Shown: positions 55,225 to 64,000 of the stretch, one piece after another
Numbering within the stretch: the first letter of the stretch is position 1
How the letters are laid out: each line of letters opens with the position of its first letter
From: Tricholoma matsutake
Taxonomy: Eukaryota > Basidiomycota > Agaricomycetes > Agaricales > Tricholomataceae
Assembly (NCBI GenBank): GCA_026075535.2
Contig: AP026548.1
Location: forward strand, 7,316,001-7,380,000
Direction of reading: 5' to 3'
Length of the DNA stretch: 64,000 bases
Notes under the pieces: model-generated
The model's database searches: none
The model's input: the letters and a program-made list of their open reading frames with translations, nothing else
What the model was told of the DNA's origin: nothing
Translations under genes and position numbers: made by a program

Positions 55225-56081
55225 ACCCCTTTGCTGACCACCATCTGACAATCTGCCAGCTGAACATCAACCACACTGCTACAGCCAGTCATAACATTTC
55301 CACATCTGATGTGATGATCAAAATTTAATATGTATCACCAATGCCATTCTTTTTCCATCATTATATTTTCATTCTCAGACATGGGTGAGACCAGACAGAA
55401 TGGGCCACCTCAGTACATTACAATCATTCCTACCTATTACTTGCAAAATCCAATGCCAAAATCTCCTGCCATCCCTATGGGCCATCAGTAATTAAGCATT
55501 TTAGTTTCCAGTGGTTGCTCAACCAAAGAAACTGAATAAAACCAGAAAAAAACCAGAAAAAACCAGAAAACTTCAGAACCTGGAAATCCATGTCCAGTTT
55601 CCAGGAAACCTCTCAAATTGAAGTGCTATGGAAACTACAGAAACCACAGTAGCATTTTAAGGTCCAGTCTTTTACAGTATGCATAATGGATGTACTTATA
55701 CTGGTAAGAAAAAAGAACTAATGTAAGTACTAATTATTACTATTTATGTTCAGTGGGACAAGCCTGGGACAAAGTAATCATTTGGTGGGTGGTTATATAC
55801 CCTGTGGCTATGCACAGACCATGTGGTCATATTTGTGCTCCCAAAAAACAAAAGTGAAACCACTTACCAGACAACTTCCCACATTGAACCACAACCACAA
55901 CAAACCAACCGCACTGCATTACCACCTGCAACACACCACCTGGATGACCACACAGATGAGTGAACACCCCTGGAATGCAAAGCACCCAAACAACATCTGG
56001 CATTGGCAGGGCAACAGACCATGGGGACAATGGACAATGAACAACAGATGGCATGGACAATAATGAATGGCAGGGAACAAT
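55225..56081. other. Old repeat between gypsy-2 and gypsy-3
   Basis: No gene. It contains ACCAGAAAAA iterations (55540-55575) and TTTCCAGTGG/CCAGGAAAC words shared with 61730-61800, which suggests a decayed non-autonomous element into which gypsy-3 inserted. A frame at 55746-56063 is not recognisable. Confidence 0.45.
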
Positions 56082-56290
56082 TATAAGAGAAGGCCTTCTC
56101 TTACTACACATATTCACGATGCAACATGATCATGTTACATGACTATGTGATCACATGATTACTTATGACAGATTACTTAGATACCAAAGCATTTGTAATA
56201 TATAGACAATCCCCCCTTGAATAGATACCACATTCCCCACATTCCTCACAATGAATCATCTTGAGTGTTGGGAGAGCACACTCCCTTCCA
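56082..56290 (+). repeat. Gypsy-3 5' LTR
   Basis: 209 bp, starting TATAAGAGAAGGCC (TG to TA) and ending CACTCCCTTCCA. It contains an AGAAGGCCTTCT palindrome at the start. Confidence 0.85.
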
Positions 56291-56512
56291 CTTTTTTTTT
56301 GTGATGAGCGTGATTCCTTTCAGGTACACAAAAGGAAACGGGATCAATTCCAGCACACTGCCCAGCGACTACCCCCCCTGTGTTATTCCTGTGTTAACCC
56401 CCCCCCCCCCCCCCTCCCCCCCTTTTTTCCTGGTATCACCTGCAACTTCTTTGGTATTTCATGCCATGCCCACCACAAATACCAATGCCAGATATACCAT
56501 GTCATAGGCTAA

Positions 56513-58030
56513 TTGCATCACCACCCACCACACATACAATCACAACCCTGGCACATATATACACACTTGTTTAACCAAGCGACTGGAGCAAGAATCCCCA
56601 TGCAAACCCTTATATCAAACCTGTCTCAAATGCCATCCACTCATATCTCTCTCACCACCCAGAGTAGGGCATGTAACATTGCACTGCCCCCTACCTCCAG
56701 CCCTCTCACAACACCACCTGATTCACTGACCACCATGTCACCACCTGTCTTGCCCATCCCTGTTCCTACCCACCACCTGATGGGACCCTCGACCCTTGCC
56801 CCTGACTCCTCTGACTCCAACTCTGACACCAGCCCTGCAATGGACAACACACCATATGCCCCTGCTGTTGTTAGTGGTGGGAAAGGTAACCATGCCCCCA
56901 TTTTATCTGCTGGACACATCACGATTGCAGCCATGCATATCTTCGAGAACTCCTGTTGGCCATTTTTTCAGAATAAGAAGATTCCAGAGGATGAATGCAT
57001 AGTAAACATTATTTACAACTTTGAAAGCTTGTCGATCCAGTCATGGGTCAATACTCACCATGACCACCTTCTCCTCCTCACATTCCCCACATTTATATTG
57101 GAGTTCAAAAAGAAGTTCTTGCCAAGGAATGTGGCAGGACAACTTGGTGGCCATACAGATCTCGACTCAGGGCACTCAAGATTTCCTCTCCTGGACTGAA
57201 GTGGTATGGGAGGTGAACTCAGAGTTGGGGATTGCCAGCTCTGACTATTATATTGAAAAAATGAAGATTCAAGCCCACCTTGTTCCATGCCTATCCTGTA
57301 CGTTCAAGACCTCATACAATGCAAACAACACACATGGTACTCTGGATGGTATCACTGATCTTGAATCTTGGATCCAACACATTCATCTCCTAGATGTTGA
57401 AAACCAGAGCAAATGCAATGAGTGGCTCAAAATTGTGCAGGCAGCAGGCTGCACGACCTCAAAAACCACCTGCACCCTTAGCACCCACCCCAGCAGCAGT
57501 ATGACCCCGTCTGCCATGTCAAGTACTTGGCAACACGACTAATACCATCCAACCTTTCATGGCTAACCTCACCCAAGCAGAACATGACCTTCTCAAAGCT
57601 CATCACAGTTGTTTCCATTGCAGATTGTTCTACGCAGGGCATTTCATGAGTGACTGCCCACTCGGAAACAAAGGACAACCGACAGCAGAGGCATGCAGGA
57701 ATGTCACCTTATCCAAAGCACTCAAGGCCCAGATTGCATTCAATGCAACCAAACCTACTGTTGTGGCTGGGATCTTTGAAACTGAGGATGAGGATAGCTT
57801 TGAGATGTCTGAGGGCGAGGCATCAGAGTATGTGCCTAACTTTTTCTCCTTTCCCCCTCACTTGTGGTGGAACTGCTGTATCGATGCCCCTTTCACCTGT
57901 GCGCCAACCCAATCCATGCCCTTATTGATCATGGTTCTCCCCCAGTGCTTATTTGATCTGAGATGGTCGAGGTCCTTGGTCTCAAGTGATGCAAATTATT
58001 CAAACTGTTTCAAGTCACTGGTGCCTTTGT
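56513..58030 (+). pseudogene. Gypsy-3 gag, zinc knuckle and protease
   Basis: Pro/Thr-rich leader, then ILSAGHITIAAMHIFENSCW, WVNTHHDHLLLLTFPTFILE and FKKKFLPRNVA. A frameshifted continuation FLSWTEVVWEVNSELGIASS, TDLESWIQHIHLLDVENQSK completes the capsid. Knuckle: CFHCRLFYAGHFMSDC. The acidic linker and FPPHLWWNCCIDAPF lead to the protease PIHALIDHGSPPVLI, with D-H-G in place of D-T/S-G. Confidence 0.85.
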
Positions 58031-61000
58031 AAATGGACAGAGAAAGTCAGACTCTATATTATCAGAATATTGTAAAGTACACCTGCAGTTGCCCGATGCA
58101 TTATGGAAAGCCCAAGTTGTTAATGCAATCATTTGTCTGAACCTTCATGCCTAAATCATACTTGGATTGGATTTCCTGAAATGAAACAAAATCATCGTCA
58201 ATGCGGAACTATCCACCACTGTTGCTAAAGAAACAGGCTATGACCTCCTGAACCCCCCAAGAGTGGAACATAAAAATCTGCAACTATCTGCTCAAGAGCA
58301 ATGGAAAGTGGCAACCCAGGCCACTAAACTGGGCCACACACAAACTCAGAAGAACATGAAAGTGGTGCATGATGAACTCTGTTGTCTCTTCGTGGAAAAC
58401 CCAGCATATTTCGACTTTGAGGTGCATACAACAAGACCCATGTATAATTGCTACAATCAAGAAATGAATAGAGGAACTTGCATCGGTGAGCATCTTGGAA
58501 AAGTTAGACATGACCTATAAGACTCGGTTTGCAGACTGTTTTCCCTCTGACATCCCACATGTGAAAGATCCAACTGAAGTGTACCACCACATTGAGGTAC
58601 AGCCCAGAGCCCCAATCTCTGTCAGTCAGGCATATTCCTGCCCCAGGAAATATTGAGATGGTTAGAAGACATTAATTGAGCAACACTTGAAAGTGGGCTG
58701 AATATGACCTTCTTCCTCACCATATGCATTGCCCTCATTTATCATCCTGAAAACAGATCCCACTGTTCTACCGAGGTGGGTTAATGATTATAGGAAACTT
58801 AACAAAATTACAGCCCCAGATAACTACCCACTTCCACATATTGATGACATCTTGGCAGATTGTGTGAAGGGGAAGATATGGGGAAAGATCGACATGACAA
58901 ACTCTTTTTTTCAAACACTGGTTCACCCTGATCACATAAAATATACTGCTACATTAACACCTTTCGGGTTATGGGAATGGGTTGTCATGCCCATGGGCAT
59001 GAGAAATTCCCTGGCCACACACCAACAACAAGTGATGGTCACATTGGGAGAACTGATCAGCTGGATCTGCCATGTCTACCTAGACGACATTATTATTTGG
59101 TCAGCTACACTTGCCGAGCATAAGGCAAATGTAACTGCAGTTTTACAAGCATTGCATGAGGCACACCTTTACTGTTCAACAAAAAAATCATCATTATTTA
59201 TCAACTTCCTTGGACACCACATCTCTGCAAATGGAATCGAGGCTGACAGCGAGAAGGTGAGACAAATATTAGACTGGCCTGCACCCTGCTCTGCCAAACA
59301 GGTGCAACAATTTCTGGGCCTTGTCAGATATATCAGTGCCTTCTTACCTGCTCTTGCTGAACACACCACCATCCTTACCCCCTTAACAAAAAAAGAGTGC
59401 AATAAACTTTTCCTGGACTGGACCCAGGAACATCAGCATGCGTTTGAGTCCATCAAAGATCTGGTCCTTAGCCAGGATTTCTTGACAACAATCGATCACC
59501 ATAATCCTGGCAAAAACAAAATTTTCATAACTTGCAACGTGAGGAAGAGGAGAACAGGTGTGTTACTCTCTTTCAGAGAGAATTGGGAGAGTGTGAAACC
59601 AGTTGCCTTTGAGAGCAGACAGCTAAAGGGTCCTGAGTTGCACTACCCCATCCATGAACAGTAAATGCTGAGCATCATGTGTGCATTAGCAAAATGGAGG
59701 GTGGACTTATTAGGCACCCACATCAACATTTACACCGATCACAAAACGATCAAAAATTTTGACAGACAATGAGATTTATCACTCTGCCAGGTGAGGTGGA
59801 TGGAGTACCTGTCGCAATATGAGTACTCGATTACCTACATCAAGGGAGAAGATAATTCAGTTGCAGATGCCCTATCAAGACTACCAGATCCTATTAGTCT
59901 TGCGACACCAATCAATGCTGTTTTTGACATTGAATCAAACCCAAAACTATTTGGGAGAATCAGAAAAGGATACACATGAGACACCTGGACCATCGGGATC
60001 CTGGGAGACATTAAGCAAAACGTTACAGACTCAAAACTTGGATTCATGTTCAAGAATGGCCTACTCTTCATTGGCAACAGACTGATCATTCCAAAACACA
60101 AGGATCTTCAAGAACAACTGTTTTGACTAGCACATGACCATTTGGGTCATTTTGGAGGCGAGAAATCTTACCTGGCACTCAGGGGTGACTTTTATTGGCC
60201 AAACATGAGGAAGGACTTGATTTTGGCATACATCCCCGGCTGCACACCTTGCCAAAGGAACAAATCAGCTATGAGTAAAATTCCTGGTCCCTTACACCCC
60301 CTCCCTATTCCAGATAAACATTTTAATTCTGTTGCAATCAATTTCGTGGGTCCCCTTTCTCTTGATGACAGTTTTGATCTGATCATCACAATGTCTGACC
60401 AATTGGGGGCTGACATCCAGATTGCCCCATGCAGAGTGGACATGACCACCAAGGAGTTCGCAAAATTGTTTTTCAATGTGTGGTACTGTGAAAATGGATG
60501 CCCATTAGAAATCATCACTGACCACGATCACCTTTTTGTCTTGAAATTTTGGAAGAGCCTCATGGAAATGACTGGAATCAAACACAAAATGTCGACAGCA
60601 TACCACCCCGAAACTGATGGAGCATCAGAATGATCTAACAAGACAGTTGTTCAATGTTTAAGATATCATGTTGAGAGAAATCAGAGTGGTTGGGCCAAAG
60701 CATTGCCCCAAGTGCATTTCAACATCATGAATACCACAAATGCCTCCACTGAAGTCTCCCCTTTCATCCTGAAGACTGGCCAATCACTGCGTATCTTACT
60801 TCCCCTGATCTCGAAACTTGACAATGACAAAGCACCCCATGAGGTGGAGATGACTACCACCAGAAAACTGATAGAGAGAATTAACAATGAAGTGGACACA
60901 GCTAAAGATTGCCTTCTTGCAGCAAAAATCTCACAAGCACACCACCCAAATAAAGATCGAGCTGCCGACCCTGAATTCACAGTAGGAGATAGAGTGATGA

Positions 61001-61433
61001 TGAAAACTGCTCACCGAAGGCATGAGTACATGCAGAAATGAAGCGGGAGGGTCGCTAAATTTATGCTGCACTGGGATGGACCATATGAGATTGTGGAGGC
61101 ATTCCCCAAAACATCCACTTACAGACTTGCATTACCTGCACCCTCTTCACAATGCACAACATTCCACATATCATAACTCAAACTGCACATTGCCAATGAT
61201 GACAACCTGTTTCCCACACTGCGAATGGAGAGACCTGGCCCTATCATAACACCCAAAGGAACAAGATAGTATTTTATCGAGCAAATTTTAGACGAGTGGC
61301 CTCAGGGCCACAGAGAACAATACTTGATCTGATGGAAAGGCTATGGCCCCAAATCTGACTTGTGGCTACCCAGATCAGAACTGTTAGAGACAATGGCACT
61401 CAAGAATTGGGAGTCAAAAACCACAGGGAGATA
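58031..61433 (+). pseudogene. Gypsy-3 pol: RT, RNase H, integrase, chromodomain
   Basis: RT: VNDYRKLNKITAPDNYPLPH, KIDMTNSFFQTLVHPDHIKY, VVMPMGMRNSLATHQQQ, VYLDDIIIWSA (intact). RNase H: LHYPIHEQ-MLSIMCAL. Integrase: HDHLGHFGGEKSYLALRG, CTPCQRNKSAMSK, AINFVGPLSLDDSF (first catalytic Asp is Asn, about 60340), ITDHDHLF, YHPETDGASE. Chromodomain: YFIEQILDEW and WKGYGPKSDLWLPRSELL. In-frame TGAs at 58699, 58705, 60124, 60631 and 61039 occupy arginine positions (VG-I-PSSSPY, LF-LAHDHLGH, ASE-SNKTV). A few TAA/TAG also occur. Confidence 0.95.
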
Positions 61434-61456
61434 AAATTGTTTAAAATGGGAGAGAG

Positions 61457-61656
61457 TGTAAGAGAAGGCCTTCTCTCACTACACATATTCATGATGTGAC
61501 ATGATCACATTACATGACAATGCAATCACATGATTACTTATGATGGATTACTTAGATACCAAAGCATTTGTAATATGTAGACAATTGCCCCTTGAATAGA
61601 TACTACATTCCTCACAATGAATCATCTTGAGTGTTGGGAGAGCACACTCCCTTCCA
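61457..61656 (+). repeat. Gypsy-3 3' LTR
   Basis: 200 bp, preceded by the purine tract AAAATGGGAGAGAG. It differs from the 5' LTR by substitutions and a small deletion near CCCCACATTCC. Confidence 0.85.
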
Positions 61657-61984
61657 ATGACCACAAATTTATTATTTTATTACCTAGATTTATACTGTAG
61701 TAAATCACTGTAGAGTAGCAGCCCATGATGGTTTCCCGGTTTCCTGGTTCCCAGGTTTCACACAACCCAGGAAACTGAAAAAAAACTGGAAACTAAATTG
61801 CCATATTGCTGATGCCTGAAGCCAATATTACACATCCCATAAAATAAAATATAATTGAAAGTTGTTTGCATATTCCACAACACCAAAAAACCCAAGAACA
61901 ATAAAGTAGTGGGTCATGCAGTGCCAATGTGCTTTGGTTGTTATTACATCATACTGTAATTACAATGTGTCCAGCAGGCACATG
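61657..61984. other. Non-coding remnant of an older repeat
   Basis: Contains GGTTTCCTGG/CCAGGAAAC inverted words near 61730-61790, similar to the left flank of gypsy-3. No gene. Confidence 0.4.
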
Positions 61985-62244
61985 CTGGCTGCACAGCATG
62001 ATATGTCTGGGGAGGTATCATGTCAGTATTGTAGAAGTATTCTTAATACTGTCATCATACTCACCAAGAGATATTTTGCCCGTATTCATACCAATCTAAG
62101 ATACTACTTGCATACCTTCAGTACTGTCAAAATATGATATGATACTGTCAAAATACTTCTGGCAAAGTCTGTTGACAATGTTAGGAATACTGTCAGGGTA
62201 CTTCCACACTACTTCTCCAACAGTATTGTGCCTTGCACCCAGTG
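61985..62244 (-). repeat. Solo copy of the small CACTGG-ended element
   Basis: Reverse-complement match along its full length to 1035-1299 and 2187-2439, including CAGTATTGTGCCTTGCACCC then AGTG at 62221-62244 and CTGGCTGCACAGCA at the left. It shows that the small unit moves independently of the large foldback. Confidence 0.8.
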
Positions 62245-62860
62245 ATGGTGTATTTTCCCCTGTTGTGATACAATTTTCAACAAAAGTCTTTTTTGTGCTG
62301 TGCTTGTCACATGGTCATGGAAATTGCCAAAATTAGTTAAGATAGTCATCATTCATACTCAACAAGATCACATTTCATAAATGGTACTTTGCATGACAAA
62401 TTGAAAAATTCAATAAGACTTTGTAATGGGCAACTTTTAACCAAATCTGGGCCCAAGGAACAGAAAGTAAAAAACTTCAATTCTTCAGGGCTGAAATTTT
62501 AAATTTGTAAGAATTGAGCGAGGAGTATGATTTTTAGTAGCTATATTTAGCCCCCAGCCAAATTTAGGTCAACAATAAAAAACTTAATGCATCATGTACA
62601 ATGCCTATGCTCAAGAAAATGAAGTTTCTGACAAATCTAGGAAGATTGGCCAGTGGAAATAGCAAGAAATGGAGGTGCAAGCAACTGGACTTAAGAAAAA
62701 GGAAAATGTGAGTCTGATTTGATGTGTCACAATGTGTCATTAAGCTATACTTAGATACCTGGTCCTTTACTGAAGAAAGCCACACCAGTGCCATCCACAC
62801 CAAATCTGGAATGGGTGTTGGGTGACCTTCCCATGTCAGCACCTATTGTGACATCACCAT
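62245..62860. other. Non-coding stretch before the last LTR
   Basis: AT-rich sequence. The minus frame at 62564-62842 has no recognisable content. Confidence 0.45.
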
Positions 62861-63191
62861 TGTTAGGAAACAGCCCCATTACCTAATAAAATTTCATTTT
62901 TATTTTATTATGTTGAATTACACTACATTACACTGAATTATGCTACATGACACTGCATGTGACCACTCCAAATGTTGATGAGTCACATGTCAATCAAATA
63001 TTTCACATGTGTCAATGTATATGTGCATGTACATGTGCATCAGTAGCAACAATGTACAATATATGTAGCATAGTATATAAACCTTGAATACACACCTAGG
63101 GGACCCCAGTTGTGTTCTCTTAGGTATTCAACCTATACTTGTAGTGTGAAACACCTTTCTCAACCAACTATTCTATTAATAACCCCTCACA
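62861..63191 (+). repeat. Gypsy-4 5' LTR
   Basis: Starts TGTTAGGAAACAGCCCCATT, the same family as the partial LTR at 40620, and probably ends AACCCCTCACA. A TATA box (GTATATAAA, about 63074-63082) lies 110 bp before the proposed end and would drive the element's transcript. The right border is inferred from the CA end only. Confidence 0.7.
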
Positions 63192-63649
63192 TCAAAACCA
63201 TTAATTTCCCCATCATGCACATGCATCCCGCCCCTTCTTGTAGAGAGAACCTGCATGGTCTTAGCTAGCAGATAGTGAGTGTCACCTTAACAGAAGAACA
63301 CAGCTTCCCATATCAGTCTGCCTTCTCTTATTTGCACATACATCATTGTTTCATTGCACCACATCTGATTACTCATCCTTTTGGCATGAGCTGGAAGTAC
63401 TTGTATATACATAATCTACTTTTCTTTTGTAAACTGATGCCAGGCCTCACCTTACATTGCAACTGCCAGTGATTGAGAGGCAGCACTCATCATTAAAATA
63501 GCTGCAACCAGACAACTGATTGGATCTGGTTTAGTTATGATTTACATTACTCTATTCAGATGACTATTTTAGTTACAAGCTGAATTCAGTGATAACTCCG
63601 AGATCAGGAACCTTAGCTGAAGAAGCGATTCATCACAGATCTATCCATT

Positions 63650-64000
63650 ATGTCCAAACCACCAACTTCTAATCCTGGTCCTAATCCCATTCCCACACCA
63701 GTGCTAGAGGCAAAGATTGATGCGCTTATGGTGCAAGTGTCACAATTAGTGTCAGTGTTGGCAGCATCACAGCCCAGACAAGCAGAAGTACAGCCAGAGA
63801 CGACAGTAGACAGAGATGATGAGATGGAGGAGATGGTGGAGTGGGTGTCACAGGATGATGTGCAGATGGCGGAGAAGTCTGAAAATGGAAAAGTGCACTT
63901 ACCTAAGTACGTGCCCCTGCAAATCTTTGATGGTACCATGGAGAACACAAATCATTCATCAGCTCTATAGTATTGTATATTCATGGGAGGAAGCCAGAGT
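63650..64000 (+). pseudogene. Gypsy-4 gag, N-terminal part (continues beyond the window)
   Basis: Starts MSKPPTSNPGPNPIPTPVLE, then a coiled-coil-like segment (AKIDALMVQVSQLVSVLAAS), an acidic stretch and LPKYVPLQIFDGTMENT, the start of the capsid domain. The family continuation SFISSIVLYIHGRKPE is present in another frame after about 63945, so a frameshift disrupts this copy or its last bases. Together with the 5' LTR it marks an element running out of the window to the right. Confidence 0.75.

Larger units (their letters stand above)
56082..61656 (+). mobile_element. Gypsy-3: Ty3/gypsy element, degenerate
   Basis: LTRs at 56082-56290 and 61457-61656 (TGTAAGAGAAGGCCTTCTCT...CTCCCTTCCA; the 5' copy begins TA). 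The coding strand is plus with gag, knuckle, protease, RT, RNase H, integrase and chromodomain in order. No clear target duplication, so the ends may have changed since insertion. CTTTTTTTTTTG follows the 5' LTR, as in gypsy-2, and a C(20) tract lies at about 56399-56424. Confidence 0.9.

Noticed and set aside
55746..56063. Plus-strand frame of 105 residues before gypsy-3
   Set aside because: Low-complexity Asn/His/Trp-rich sequence in an old repeat, without a recognisable motif.
1..64000. CRISPR arrays, rRNA genes, intact tRNA genes, telomeric repeats
   Set aside because: None seen. The tandem repeats present have no spacer structure, and the two tRNA-like segments lack sound stems.

Overview
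The window looks like a transposon-packed stretch of an Agaricomycete (mushroom-forming basidiomycete) genome. The evidence is a KDZ-family transposase with a cysteine-rich CxC2-like head, Ty3/gypsy elements with chromodomains, Ty1/copia, Helitron and hAT remnants, host genes split by GT-AG introns of about 40-85 nt, and host proteins of fungal type. No bacterial, organellar or rRNA signature is visible. The exact species cannot be read from the sequence.

Layout. 1-301: tail of an acidic repeat protein. 310-3098: a large foldback DNA element with 658-bp inverted arms. 3744-5223 and 21786-22031: two halves of one Ty1/copia element on the minus strand. They are split inside gag by a 16.55-kb DNA transposon (5224-21777) that has about 190-250 bp terminal inverted repeats, an 8-bp target duplication, a KDZ transposase and four other genes. 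A hAT-type non-autonomous element (22337-23160) sits in what is probably the copia LTR. 24248-25689: a kinase-like host gene. 27412-34392: a full-length chromodomain gypsy element (gypsy-1) inserted into an older repeat/pseudogene block. 36.3-40.7 kb: tRNA-like SINE heads, minisatellites, a Helitron N-terminal remnant and a gypsy 3' remnant. 41119-48344: an island of four host genes (GH105-like glycosidase, membrane protein, unrecognised protein, NAPE-PLD-like metallo-hydrolase). 49175-55219 and 56082-61656: two further gypsy elements (gypsy-2 minus, gypsy-3 plus). 61985-62244: a solo relative of the small element found inside the foldback at the left end. 62861-64000: the start of a fourth gypsy element.

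Two points stand out. First, the KDZ element is a complete multigene unit whose ends are fixed by the broken copia gene: the gag halves are complementary and carry matching 8-bp duplications. Second, nearly all in-frame stops in these elements are TGA where the family has arginine, and most differences between the two LTRs of gypsy-1 are TG or CA against CG. Both point to CpG-directed C-to-T mutation (RIP-like, or deamination of methylated CpG) acting on repeats, while the four host genes read through cleanly.
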